Below are positions 11,968-42,326 of a stretch of DNA of 64,000 nucleotides, one piece after another; positions within the stretch are counted from its first letter, which is position 1, and each line of letters starts with the position of its first letter. Source of the DNA: Centroberyx gerrardi (Eukaryota > Chordata > Actinopteri > Beryciformes > Berycidae); contig NC_136006.1 in NCBI RefSeq assembly GCF_048128805.1, forward strand, positions 7,726,179-7,790,178, read 5' to 3'. The notes beneath the pieces were generated by a model. The model was given only the letters and a program-made list of their open reading frames with translations. It searched no databases and was not told the origin of the DNA. A program made the translations under genes and the position numbers.

Positions 11968-13080
11968 CTACTTGCCTGGTAACCCTGACCTCTCAGTGGG
12001 CCGTTGGAAACCAGCGGGGTCGGCTGTCACATCTGTTTCTTGTTGGTCCAGTGCAGCTTCTAAACTGCTGAGGTGGGCTGTTAAAAGCAAGAAGGGTCAG
12101 CCATGCCATTAGACTATTATGGTTGGGTTTCGAAATTGTTAATCATCAAGTGTACTGATCAATCCTAGTATCCTATGAGTGTTTGTTTAATCACACTGCA
12201 GATAATGTTTACACTTTTTAATGAGATCTCACCACACACATCAGTGAGAGTGAAGACTACAGGCTCGTCCGCTGACAATCCCATCACAATCATTGACGAT
12301 CTGAGCAGAGCTGACACCAACTTGTCATTGAGCTGCATTCCGTTGTTCCCACCACACCCCTCCAAATTCCTCATGAGGACAGGGGAGGGTTGCAGGGATC
12401 AATGGCCGGGTGTCGGGGGTTGGTGTCCGGCCACCTGAAAGTTGAGTTGCCCACTAGCCTGAAGGCAGCATAAAAAGGAAGGAATTTGGACATTATTTTC
12501 TCTAGTTGAGAGTGAATGTGTTGTGTCGGACTTGTGCGAAAGGCTTAAAAAGTTGTGCTGCAGATGAGCAGTGAAGCATTTAGTCAAAAGGGAAGATTGT
12601 GTGTAATTAGATTGATCAGTATCTAACAGTAAAAGCTTTCTTGCTCTTTACATTTGTTCACAACCAGATCTTTGAGACAGTTATCACCACCCAACACTGC
12701 AGATATTTTTAATCATAGTCTTGAATTTCCCTCTAGGATATAGGATATAGATTCCTAGGATATATAAGGAATCTACCTGATTCATGTCAATAAAGCTTTC
12801 TCTGAATCTGAATCTATCTAAAGCCTTCAAAGTGTTGAAAACATGGTATTTAATAAGAACTGAAAAGGGTGGAAAGGTAACCAATGGTGCACTGCCCTTC
12901 CACAGCCTTAAATCCATGATTAGACGACATGAGGATGTCTTTCAGTCGTACCTCACTGGATTTACAGTGAGTCCATCGTTTCAATCCGCCACCACAGCTC
13001 AGGACAGTTGGGAGAGAGATTCCTGACAAAGCCAAATAAAGCTCTGTGCTATATTTAGGCTCTGCTTGGCCTTTATTATC
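11968..13080. other. Intergenic stretch upstream of gk, fragmentary repeats
   Basis: No gene is called. At 12785-12815 the words tcaataaagctttctctgaatctgaatct match the 3'-tail style of fish LINE2-like repeats. A patch at about 12235-12375 is richer in G+C than its surroundings and open on both strands (minus-strand frame starting MRNLEGCGG, 69 codons). It is unrecognised and may be a gene fossil. Confidence 0.4.
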
Positions 13081-13218
13081 ACCAGTAGAGGAGACACCAT
13101 CTGATTGAAAGAGGAGAAGGACAGTCAGCGTTCGACCCACGCTGCCTGGCCGCTTGCACAGAGAGTGCTGCTGCAACAGCTGCTCTAATGGGAATACTGG
13201 ACAGAGCAGCAGTTGGCA

Positions 13219-13327
13219 GGGTGTGTGTGGGTGTGTGTGGGTGTGTGAGGAAGAGAGGGAGAGAGAGAGAGAGACTATACAACACAAGTATTTGTATGTG
13301 AGAGAGAAAGAAAATCCAGGGAAGATA

Positions 13328-13367
<40 letters not shown>

Positions 13368-13552
13368 TTGTGTATGAGAGAGCGGGTAGAGAATGTATGC
13401 ATTGTGTGTGTGTGTGTGTATGTGTGTGAGAGAGAGACAAGTATTTGTGTGTGTGAGAGTAGACAAGACAAGTATTTCTGTGAGAGAGACAATGCAAGTG
13501 TGTGTGTATGAGAGAAAGAGAATGTATGCAAGACAAATGTGTGTGTGTTTCT

Positions 13553-13614
<62 letters not shown>

Positions 13615-13663
13615 AAATAGAAGTATCTGTGTGTGTGACTGAGAAAGAATCTATGCTAGACAA

Positions 13664-13723
<60 letters not shown>

Positions 13724-13735
13724 AAAGAATGCATG
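13219..13735. repeat. Compound TG/GA microsatellite cluster upstream of gk
   Basis: Long (TG)n runs (for example 13329-13360, 13553-13577 and 13664-13687) alternate with (GA)n runs (for example 13578-13606 and 13688-13720). They are separated by short related words such as agacaagtatttgtgtg. The cluster ends about 350 bp before the gk start codon. Long open frames on either strand here (up to 273 codons) are low-complexity artefacts. Confidence 0.95.
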
Positions 13736-13859
13736 GAAGACCCGCGTTTTGCATTCAGCCTGAATTCTCATTAAGCCCTCATCTCGTCCAGTTAAAAAAC
13801 ACAGGAACACCCATTCAGTCTGACCTGAGGCCTTTTGTTTGGACGTGCCCCCGAATCTG

Positions 13860-13901
13860 ATTGGACAGAACGCGGACAACGCCTTCTGAGGACTAGCCAA
13901 T
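13860..13901. promoter_or_regulatory. Paired CCAAT boxes in the gk promoter
   Basis: An inverted CCAAT box (ATTGG, 13860-13864) and a direct one (CCAAT, 13897-13901, context agccaatcaggg) lie 37 bp apart and about 190-230 bp upstream of the gk start codon. The second has the extended NF-Y consensus CCAATCA. No TATA box is obvious. The surrounding sequence (13850-14090) is locally G+C-rich with several CpGs, consistent with a housekeeping promoter. Function is inferred from motif and position only. Confidence 0.45.
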
Positions 13902-14091
13902 CAGGGCGCGTTCCTTCTACACAGACCGGTTCCGGTACCTCCTCTTACACACTCACGCACCGCCCGGTTTTCTTACCTATCACGAGGAGTCGTGGCTGGT
14001 GTAAAACCGTACCGGGGGCAGCCAGCCAGGAGCAGCAGGTAGTGAGTAACGTCTTTTTTGAGTGTTTTAACGGCAAAGGAAAAGCACGACG

Positions 14092-32340
<18,249 letters not shown>

Positions 32341-32413
32341 GGTCCGACATACGCTGCTGCATGCTCCTGTGTGAATTTAAAACACTGTCACACTAACTTC
32401 CTTTCTAGTTCAG

Positions 32414-32472
32414 GGGTTTACTGTCTGGGTGGCACGGTCTCATACATGGGCATCACTGGCATGGTGTGTTGA
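32414..32472 (+). other. gk: Possible alternative gk last exon (hydrophobic tail)
   Basis: A pyrimidine-containing acceptor (ctttctagttcag) precedes a segment in phase with exon 18. It would encode G-VYCLGGTVSYMGITGMVC and stop at 32470-32472. Some mammalian GK isoforms end in a hydrophobic tail, which makes a short hydrophobic last exon conceivable, but I see no convincing sequence match. A dispersed element begins directly after the stop. Evidence is weak. Confidence 0.2.
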
Positions 32473-32905
32473 AGGGTTCGACTGATATGGGTTTGTCAAG
32501 GCCAATATTGATATCTTTAGACTTAAGTTCAATTCAATACCTTATAAATTTGAAAACTTGTCAAGAAAAAGATCAGTGTTTCCGCTCAGAATTTCATTCT
32601 TGTCAGGTTGGAAAAGAAACAGCATTTAGACCAACATGTGACACTAAAACTCTCCACTGAAACCCAGACTAATGAAATTATTTTAGGGTACCCCGCCAAT
32701 TCAATGGGGGAACTCTGCAATACATTAGGCCTATTAATGAAGATTTCATTTACAAAAAAAGAACAAGTAAATAAATGAAATGTACAAAGAAGTTTTTCTG
32801 TTGCTGCGATCAGGGAGGACCCTGCATCATATCAGTGATGGATGAAATGATCGGCTAATATCCAGTATTTAATAAATGTCACCCTGATATAGGGTTACGG
32901 TCCAA
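32473..32905. mobile_element. hAT-like MITE copy between alternative gk last exons
   Basis: Starts agggttcgactgatatgggtttgtcaaggcc, the same terminal words as at 54415 and, inverted, at about 11967. It ends near gatatagggttacgg. No transposase frame. Boundaries are approximate. Confidence 0.35.
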
Positions 32906-33386
32906 GCCTAACATATTGTGCGTGTGTGTGTGTTTACCTGAGTATGCATGTTTCTCTATTTCTCTCTTTTTTCCTTTATTCCTCTGCAGAAAACGGTTAA
33001 CATTTGTGTTTGGTTGCAAGCCGTTTCACATTTTCAAACCAATTCCTCAGACTAACCACTTTGCCTCTCCTCCACTCTGCATTAAGCTAATGAATCCATC
33101 TTCATACTCTGTTCTCACCTAAACTTGTCTCTTTTTTCACCTCACAGATCACCAGCAATAACTGAACTGCGGCACAAGATAACCATGGAAACATGGAGGA
33201 TTACTATTGGACGAGACTGGAGGAGGAAAGGTCCTGAAAGTGAAAACGCCACCTGACGGCTGCATGTGGTGCGCAGATATGTTGAGCTCGGCTCAGCACA
33301 CTGGAAGCAGCATCGCACATCTGTGACATGGCTATGGACGGTTTATTATTATGTGTATATATATTCATGGACAATACCTAAACTGT

Positions 33387-33403
33387 GCCGTCACCCTCTA
33401 GTG
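33387..33403 (-). promoter_or_regulatory. CTCF-like motif (gk 3' UTR)
   Basis: tcaccctctagtgcc is the reverse complement of ggcactagagggtga, close to the CTCF consensus, in the same orientation as those at 31368, 47119 and 50750. Motif evidence only. Confidence 0.3.
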
Positions 33404-34732
33404 CCAACTGGAATGAGAGTAAAACATGACCTGTGGTGAAACTATTTTTGGTAGACTTTCTTCTTCCTTTTTGGGAAAAGGAAAAATGTACTTGAAAACT
33501 TTGAATTTGCCATTTTCTGTTCCTGTCTGTTGTCCAGGTCATGCAGTGTTTCAAAGGGAAAATCAGGTGTTGATATTTTCAAGTAAAAAACGTTAGTTAG
33601 TAGTTATGCTTGATCGCTGTAGCAAAAGGGGACACCGTCCTGTTTTTTAACCTTTGTTCCATACATATCGTTTTAGTTTGTATTTTTTTTCCAAACTTTA
33701 TTGCGTACTAGATCCAACCTCAACACTGAACAGATGTTACAGATGTTGAGGGACTAAATGAGTTCTTGACAATGGTTGCTGCTGGTCTTATCATGTCCTG
33801 AGTGGGGTTTGACTTGGAAAAGCTCGTGGAAATTAGACATTTTGGAATTAAAATATTCCGTCAACCCCCAAGATGTATTCATATACTCTATCTTTACAAA
33901 TGGGTCTTTACATGAGGCTAAAGTTTATTTTTTTCCAAGTAAAAATGCTAAATTAAGTTGTATTATTTTTGTTACATAGGACATGAAAACAATCAGCATC
34001 TCAAAAACGTTTCTTCTGAATGCAAATGGAACCCTGTAATGTCACACTCATACACTGCAGGCTCTTAACAGCACTTTATAATTTATCGTGTGTATGGGGA
34101 GTATGATATGGGAACCATGCACCTGTGTTTTTATAAAGGGGAATGGTGTTTTTAATCCAATGTTTTTAAGAAGGGATTTTACCTCCATCATTAATGAAGT
34201 CCGTGCAGAGAAGATGGCTAAGAGGCATCAACTCTGTGACACTTATGCAAATCTGTAAAGAGAAGTAAAAGCAAGATGGGAAACATTTTGAATCAGACTG
34301 TTTTTATTATCCTGTTCGTACCGCTCTACTGTTTTAAAGGAGAGATCCTAGTCATCACACGTCCATTGATGCAAATCTTAAAGATCACTTTAATGCATTA
34401 CAGCATTAAAGATGAGGTTAAATTTTTATCATACTGTATGTTCCTTTTTAAATCTACTCTATGTAAAGGGATAGTTCAGTTATTCCACCCTGCTGGGGAG
34501 TGTAATATCTTTGTCAGTGAGTAATGACTTCAAAATGAAACCAACACAGATGTATTTTTTTTTTCCAAACTAAAAGCTGTGTTCAACTTTGTAATGTTAT
34601 GTACATAATCTCCCAAATTCTTATGTTTATGCCTGCCTGATGGTTTTCTCTGTAATTTACTAAAATCTTTCAATTTGTTTCAAAAGGTGTGTGCAAGAGC
34701 CCTTCAACTCTGCAGTAATGTACAGATATTGT

Positions 34733-34738
34733 AATAAA
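34733..34738 (+). terminator. gk: gk polyadenylation signal AATAAA
   Basis: AATAAA at the end of a 1.6 kb non-coding stretch after the gk last exon. Cleavage is expected near 34755. Confidence 0.65.
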
Positions 34739-34890
34739 CTGAATGAAAACTTGATGGCTACCTCAATGTCTAACATGGTTCACTCCTAATGGCTTAGCTG
34801 CAACTCTCACATGAGCAGTTAAGTCTTCACACTTGTACATAACATGAATGACTCATAGTTCAACAAACTCAAGTTGGAAGTAAATAGATA

Positions 34891-34896
34891 TTTAAT
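34891..34896 (-). terminator. ddx18: Probable ddx18 polyadenylation signal (ATTAAA)
   Basis: On the minus strand this reads ATTAAA, the commonest variant signal, about 365 bases after the ddx18 stop codon. No AATAAA is seen on this strand between here and the stop. If used, the transcript would end near 34875, about 120 bp from the gk end. Confidence 0.4.
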
Positions 34897-35260
34897 ATTC
34901 CAGGCAGGTGCAGTGAAAGATTATTTGTAAGCAAAGTACAATTCTTTTTGATCATAAAGTCCATGGTAGCATACGACAGGAATGCAGGGGCCATCTTTAA
35001 TACAGAAAGCCCACAGTAAAGTTTGTCGACATTTACAAAATACCTGTTAAATAAGTGACAGGAATAAAACTGGAAAAACTGAGCCTCAAGGATGTGTGAG
35101 ACAGTCAAACCACAGAGAAACATCCCTAGAAACCCCGAGGCTCCCTATTTACACTGACATGAAGTCAGACCTGACCTGAAGTTCACATAATCAAAAATGG
35201 GCCATCAGAAGGGGAAAAGAGTCCAGGAAGCCATTTTGTCGGCTTGTAGAGCGGCAGGTT

Positions 35261-38200
35261 TCAGCGGGAGAACTGCCTCTTGTCACTCCTGCCCTTGTTG
35301 ACGTGCTTGAAGATCTTGGACTTGTGCGCGTTCTTGGATTTCTGGTAGCCGAAGCCGCCGCCGCCGCCTCGCTTCTGCATCTTTACTCCTTTACTGCTGT
35401 GGACGTCTGGGGGGGGAGGAGGAGGGTTAAGGGAAAAACACTGAAAGGTTTTGACCCACGCTGTTTTTTGTCAAACAAATCCCAAGCAAGACAGCAACTA
35501 TAAAATGGTTGTTTGATGATTAGTGTTTAAGAAAGGAAAGACAATTTGTAGTTACAGGAGACGCGTTTTAGACACTCTATGATTACCATTTAAAGCCACA
35601 AAAATGAATGCGATGTTGAGGCTTTATGGTCGAGAACAACAGTCTAAACAAATGAACAGATAGGGGAGAAAAGTGAAATCAGCCTGTGAACACAAAGGGA
35701 TGTGATTTTATGCGACTTCAGGTTTTTTTTGGACATACAATTCCCATTTATTTCTACTGGGAGACTGGTGCTTTCTGTGTTTTCCTGCTTTTTGTATTCC
35801 TGAGTTCATCCTGGAATACATGATGTGTAGGAAAAAGTATCAACATTTACCAAAAACAGCATCAGACACAGAACAATTACAGTTTTCAGTGATGAATGCG
35901 ATCTATGGTCCGTAGAACAACAGAAAAGGATACTGAGGTCGACGTAAGGGGGAACCTTGAAGCCGAAGGAGAGCACCACCATGGGGAGGTTGAGGGTGTT
36001 GACGCTGTAGATCTGTTTGAGCGAGTGCGAGTCGTAAGCCCTCACGTAGGACTTGTAGGCCTCCTGGGCGGACTTGTGCAGGTAATAGTTCTTTTCAATC
36101 AGCTTCTCCAGCTGAGGAACACAAGAGAGGTTTTAGATTTAGACTGAAGCCAGTGGTCTTTCTTTTCTTTTCATTTTTACAACTATTTCACCTGACTAGC
36201 AATACAAGATATCCTGAAACTCATGGCAGCTAACAAGCATCACTGAGTCAAGACACGGAGTTCTTACCTGGGACTGGATATCGGAGATTTTACTCCAGGA
36301 AAATTCAAACTCACTCAATGGAACCTGGACAAAATTGAGACCCGTGTAAATGGAGGAAAATCCCACGCAAAGACAATCATGGATGTTAGTTTGACAAATG
36401 TCTACAGTCAGCATCAACATCAGGTTTGTTGGACAAAAGATAAACACAGAGAGGCGGGGCTGAACGGGACAAAACCCACTACACACTCATCCCCCACTTG
36501 TAGATTCCCACCCAACCCACATATTTTTTGATCGTTCAACCAAATTCTCAACAGCTATGTTAGCCTGCAACCACAACGCACTGCGTTTTTGAGTAAGGGG
36601 TGCAACTCTCGCTTTTTGCCCGACTGGAAAAACTCACTCTCTTGCTATGCTATTGCTCTGCTGAAAGCAACAAGTTCAGGGGTTATCGAAAGGAATTCTG
36701 GGAAATCCTCAACTTAAGTAGAAGTAGATGAAGCAGGTTGAGGGAAAAGTGGATACACCAAAATGACGACACAAACAATAACACTTCACCACAAAATAAC
36801 TCTGGATGTATTGAACATCACAAATTGATGCTACATGACAGTGTAAGAGTATCCAAGGGTGGATTTTTCCTTCAATGTACTGCTAAAAGGTATAAAGACA
36901 CACTAGCAGCATGGCGAGTCAGCCCTCCCCTCCGTGTGTCTCTATAGTTACAACAGAAAGCAGCAGAGGGTTTGAGCCGGTTACCTTGGCCTGTTTGAGG
37001 AAGCGTAAGAAGCCAAGTTCTTCAGGCCGGAGGATCAAGAGGGCGTGGCCTCGGCCGTTGATGCCTCGCGCCGTCCTGCCCACCCTGTGGATGTACTCCT
37101 ATGGACATAAAACAAACTTACATCAGCACAGTTCTGTAGCTAACTCTCCTGGTCCAAGTCTCCTCACGAGTTACCAAATCACACCAACGTTCAAGTGTTT
37201 CGAGACGTTTAATCGAAATGAAAAGGACGGGGCACCTTGGGGTCATCTGGGGGATCATACTGGACGATCCAGTCCACCTCGGGGATGTCCAGTCCTCGGG
37301 CCGCCACGTCCGTACACAGCAGGATGCCCGAGTCGGCGTTGCAGAACTGGAAGAAGGTGGTGGTACGTTTGGTCTGCTTCTGCTTGCCCTGGGGGATGAA
37401 ATATAAAGAAACATGTTTTACACAACTGCTGTAAGGCTGTGACTGTGATATCTGAACACCGTAAACCATTCATGGATTCCAAGGGTGATGAGGCAGGAAG
37501 TCTTACATGGATGGCCATGACGGGCAGGTCGATGTAGTTGAGCAGCTCATAGTGGAATTTGACCGACATGCAGGAGGAGAAGAAGACCATCAGCTTCTTC
37601 TTGCGGTTCTTCTTCAGGAAGGTGAAGAGCAGCAGGAAGCGTTTCTCTGATGGACACACCACGTAACCCTGCAGGAACAGAGGAATCCCACCTCAAATCA
37701 GTTTCCTGTCATAAAGATCTTTGGGTGGTAGGAATCATAGTCTACTGATCAATAGGGGTGTAAAAAAGGATTGATGCATCGATTTGAAGTTAGAAAGCCA
37801 ACTGTATTGTTTTGACAGACAGACAGATAGACAGGATAGATAGGATAGATAGATAAGCCTCCAACAAGACAAAGTACTGCATACATATCACAAACTAAGT
37901 GTTGAGACAGCAGATATGTTGTTGGCAGTACCTGCTCCAGGCCGTCAACAGTGGCGTTGTCTTTGTTGTCGTCCACCCCAACGTAAAGCGGCTCCTTCTT
38001 CAGGGAGATACGAGCCAAGTCCTCCACCTTACGGGTCTGAGTGGCCGAAAACAGCATCGTCTGTCTCTTCTCTGATGAACAAGGGCAGAAACATTAAACA
38101 CTAATTTAGGGAGGGCAGGTTGGGTTAGAGGTTTGAGTGGAGATTTTAAACTCGACAAAAAAATCCATCCGTTAACAGAGGCACAGAAGAAAGTGGGTTT

Positions 38201-41200
38201 GGCAGCAGTACAGATACGTACTTGGCAGCAGTTTGATGATCTGCTTCAGTTCCTCCTCGAAGCCCACCTCCAGGATGCGGTCAGCCTCGTCAATGATCAG
38301 ACACTGCAAGTTCTTGAACATGAACCCAGGGGTGTTCTGAAGGCAGGACAAAACAGGGAACACATGAATGCCACAATGTTTGATATATGCATCATTGTCC
38401 TATCATGACGTAATGGTAGAGGAGCACCAATAGTATCTATAGTTTTGTGATTGGTGCTGACTGTCCTAGGACTCGCATTCAAATCAGCAATTGAAAGCAT
38501 CTTGATATTGATACTTTAATGACTTGCACATTGACACAATATAAAAATCTTCCAATGAGAAAATGTTTGACATGAAAAGAGAAAAGTGCTTCTACTTGTG
38601 AAGTTCACAGGTGCAGCACCTATTGTTCAGAAGAGAAATCTTGGCTATGCAGGCTAACAGCCATTCTGTTTGGATTAGTCGAAACCACAGCAGCCATTTT
38701 AAAAAAGCTTTTTGAGTCTGTTAATAAACTGTTTGACTAAAGTAGGTCCAAAAAAAAAAAGCTATATCCTCTTGCCTATGTTTGGTAGAACATTTTCTGT
38801 TTATTATTGCCATTTATAACTCACTCAGTGTGGATTGTTATACGATGATCAGTGCATAAATTGAACCATGAATAAATCAATTCAATGGATGCACATGTCT
38901 CTGTAATTGTTTTAAAATAGATCAATTCTAGGGAGCATGGATGACTGAATTGTTTAGTACCTGGATCAGTATTCATATCAACTAATCTACTGAATAAAGT
39001 ACTCTGTATTTGTATTGGTTTCGGAAACAAAATGAGAGTCTGTGCACCTCTAAGTAATGGTTCCATAAAACATCTGTTAAGGAGGAATGGCAGCTCACCT
39101 GCAGGTGGTCCAGCAGTCGGCCAGGCGTGGCCACCAGGATGTTGACACCGTTGGCCAGTCTCTGGGCCTCAGCTGAGCGGTTGCTGCCTCCCATGATCAG
39201 GCCGTAGGTGTGCACATGGTGCGTCATCAGCTCCTTCATCACACCATAGGTCTGCATTGCCAACTCGCGTGTGGGAGAAAGGATCACTACGCCCGTGCCT
39301 GGGAGGGGCAGGAGTGGTAGGAAATTAAAGTTAGGACCCAGTCACATTCTACAAAGCTCAACTTACAGCTTACAATGGTTTGGCCTACACATTTCAGACA
39401 AGACATGATGGGTAAAAGCAACATTTTTACCCCTCAGCAGCCCAGAAAGTGCTAATTCATTTTAACAAATTAATCGGAAGTCTTACCGTTCCTGGGCATG
39501 AACTTGAGTTTGTAGATCAGCTCTATGGAGGGGATGAGGAAGGCCAAGGTTTTACCACTTCCTGTCTTAGCAGCAGCCAGGACGTCCCTACAGAGATCAA
39601 ACCAATCAGAGACACAGCTTCATTATCCACACCGCCACAAGAGGCTGCTTCTTGGATGTCATCAAGCTGTGGCAGGCTCAGGAGTTTTGTCAAGAGACTT
39701 TGATTCCGCTGCCAATGTGACTGATAACGGTGTCGATGATAACTTGGTTTTGTGTTTTCTAAACATCTCTACATATTCCAATATCTTACAGCAAATTAAC
39801 TGACCTTCTTATGGATCAGGTGCCAAAAGATAAGAAACCCAGTTTACGTCTAGATTAACTCCTAAGTTACAACCAAACCAGGAGAATCTGCGACTTACCT
39901 TCCCTCCAGCAGCGGACGGATACTTTTGTGCTGGATCTCGGTCATGTGTTCGAAGCCCATCTCCTTCACTCCCTTCAGCGTGTTCTCACTCACCAACTCA
40001 GCAAGAGAGGCAAACGAGGTGTCCTCAAACGCTCCTGAGATGCAAATAGAGTAAATACTTAAAAATGATTAAAGAAGTTCCTGAGAGCAGATCCCACTTA
40101 GAAACAGATGAAGCATGAGATGAAGAAAACCCCCCGATCTTTCTTTGCCTTAAGAGCGCAAGAGAAGCAACCATGGAAAACTGGTCAGAACTAAATGTAT
40201 AAATGAAAATGTTCCTCACTAATTCAGCGATCTCAAAACTAACGTGTCCTTGCGGTTATTCGTGCCGAGAGGAATCAGTGACGACTCCTCCCAACGACAA
40301 CCACAAGAGTCACTGTATGCCTTAGTTGACACCCCATTCACTATGGAGACACTGAACGGGCAACACATAAAGGCAAAATAAAGACATTTTCAAAACGGCT
40401 GAAATCTGTTCCTATGCTCTGGTACATCTGATCTGCGTCTATGTACATTTTACAAAGCTTTGTATTAGATCTGGACCAAATAATTATTTTAAATACTTCA
40501 AAGTTTGTTCTAGTCAACCTGAGCGCCTGAAGTGCCGTCATAATTGTGTTTTGTTGTGCTATCAAAATAGCATGTAAGCTTTCATGGAGGAAAAACACGT
40601 ATTTCGCATTTTTTATGTCAAAGGCTGTTTTTTATAATTAATTAATTATTTTTATTTTTTAATTATTAATTAATTGGTCATTAACGTGGCTACCGATCGA
40701 TCAAGGAAGCTGCTTAATATTTGCATCCCTAGTAACTAGCCAAGAGGAAGTAGACGTCTAGCTGTTTAATACCTGTCAAGCCGGTTGGTAATTCAGGTCC
40801 ATCCTCCTCTTCATCATCCCCTTCTTTTTCTCCATCTCCAGATTCCTCATCCTCCTCATCATCCTCCTCCTCCTCATCATCATCTTCTTCATCCTCCATC
40901 TCGTCATCCTCGTCTCCCTCTTCCTCGTCTGCAGCTTCCTCTGGTTTGTCAATGGTCTGTTCAGCATCTTCTGCCACCTTTACTCCCTCCTCCTCCTCCT
41001 CCTCTTCTTCTGCTTCATTCTGTGTTTTGGTCTTCTTCCCTCCTAGAAAGAGGATTACATTCACATTAGCTACCACAAACATGTCGTTTGTCGATTCCAA
41101 TCTGCCAAACTCTGCTGAGTCCACAAACCGTTACCTGGTGATTCAGCAGCGTTCGCAAGTTTCCTTTTCTTCTTCTTCAAAGGAGTTTCTTCTGTGGCGG

Positions 41201-42326
41201 CTTCTTCCACCGGCGCGTCCTTCTGCTTCTTCTGTTGCTTCTTGGGCTTGGTGTCTGCCGTTTCCTCACAACTCTCCTCTACCAGCCCGTTTGGTTCTAC
41301 TGGGAGAGAAATCACAACAAAACACATCATTAGCTAATTAGCCAGGTGATGAGAAAATAACTGAAAGACCTTGAGCAGCTGTATGATTACGATTTAGGGG
41401 ACTTAAAACGTCAAACTGCCTCAGCACACACTCATCTGCCAGACAGTTTGCTTTCACTGAGGTATCTAGAACAATTAAATACATCATTAGCTAAGTAATA
41501 AGCTAACTAGGTGCCGTGCAATGAATCAAAACCGTTGTATAGTTCCGATTTCTGCAATTAAGACGATCTAGGAGAGAGCAAGTTAGCCTTGAAAATCTAA
41601 TTAAGCTTTATTTACATAGCACATTTCGTGCAAACAAATGCAATGCGCTTCACATTAAAATGAATAAAATCAAATCAAAATAAAACTTAAGTATACATAA
41701 AAAATAAATAATAAAACCGTTAAAAATACAGACAAAATAAGAAAATACAGATAGAAAACACGTAAATAAAATTGTGCAAGCTATAAAATAAAGTGGGAGA
41801 GACTTAGAGTAAAAGGAGTAAATAAGATAAAAATGAAAATAGGAGAAGTCAAATATCAGCTCTAAGAAAAAGCAAGACTTTAACGACGTTTAAAAATGTC
41901 GATCACAAGCCAACAGAGCTTGAAGGCAGCAAGGTAACGTTAGCTAACATTGACTAGCTACATATTTGACAGTACTGTGTGACATATACTGACTATGATA
42001 GATATTGATTATAGTTAGCCTAACCAGTCGATTGTGTATGAAATAACAGTAGCTATGTCTGCGTGTTTAATCCACAGATCAAGCATTTAACGATCAAACG
42101 GAAAATTAAGACATGCTGTGATTAGCTAGCTAGCATGTGGAGGAGTTGGAAGTCGCCGTTTCAGAAACAGTATAAACACGCAGCGATAACCGAGTATGTT
42201 TTATTTACTGCAGCACTCACCGGTCTCTTCGTCTTGTCTCTGCTCCTTCAGCAGTTTGCGCTCTTTATTCTTCTCATTTCTTTTCTGAATTTTCTTCCGG
42301 AGAAGTTTCATCTGTAGGTCCGCCAT
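35261..42326 (-). CDS. ddx18: DEAD-box ATP-dependent RNA helicase DDX18, 679 aa
   Basis: Nucleolar RNA helicase of the Has1/DDX18 type, used in pre-60S ribosome assembly. Coding exons in transcript order (plus coordinates): 42221-42326, 41135-41296, 40773-41042, 39899-40034, 39487-39587, 39099-39298, 38222-38336, 37932-38071, 37507-37668, 37236-37388, 36985-37098, 36268-36324, 35934-36111, 35261-35406. All are GT-AG and in phase, summing to 680 codons with the stop. A basic N-terminus and an acidic Asp/Glu-rich stretch (about residues 97-170) precede the core. Motifs seen: Q motif region 182-214, AAKTGSGKT 230-238, PTREL 267-271, TPGR 316-319, DEAD 341-344, SAT 372-374, HRVGRTARG 519-527. The C-terminus [18 protein letters not shown]...RQFSR matches DDX18. 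Human DDX18 has 670 residues. It lies tail to tail with gk. Confidence 0.97.
40560..40735. mobile_element. hAT-like repeat fragment in ddx18 intron 3
   Basis: Contains a run of taattaatt words in both orientations (about 40635-40678) and gatcgatcaaggaagctgc...gcatccctag, which resembles the termini of fish hAT MITEs. The other end is unclear. Confidence 0.35.
41588..41890. repeat. LINE-type 3' tail in reverse in ddx18 intron 1
   Basis: aagctttatttacatagcacatttcgtgcaaac...aatgcgcttcacattaaaatg is the reverse of the common fish retrotransposon tail (aaagcgcttcacatt ... tataaataaag). A run of AAAATAAA-rich sequence follows. Extent is approximate. Confidence 0.5.

Larger units (their letters stand above)
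33148..34755 (+). other. gk: Alternative gk last exon plus 3' UTR
   Basis: A very strong acceptor (cttttttcacctcacag, ending 33147) is in phase with exon 18 and would add Asp-His-Gln-Gln, then TAA at 33159-33161, giving a 520-residue protein. The downstream region to 34755 has no other gene and ends with AATAAA at 34733-34738, so it is the likely 3' UTR of gk. This form competes with the proline-rich last exon at 32267-32340 (end TRVDP). Which is the main form cannot be told without transcripts. Confidence 0.55.

Noticed and set aside
13079-13900. Minus-strand open frame of 273 codons and overlapping ones of up to 228 codons
   Set aside because: They consist mostly of Ser-Leu and His-Thr runs translated from (GA)n and (TG)n microsatellites and have no splice or family support.
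40785-41069. Plus-strand Pro/His/Leu-rich open frame of 94 codons
   Set aside because: It is the antisense of the acidic Asp/Glu-rich exon of ddx18 on the minus strand.
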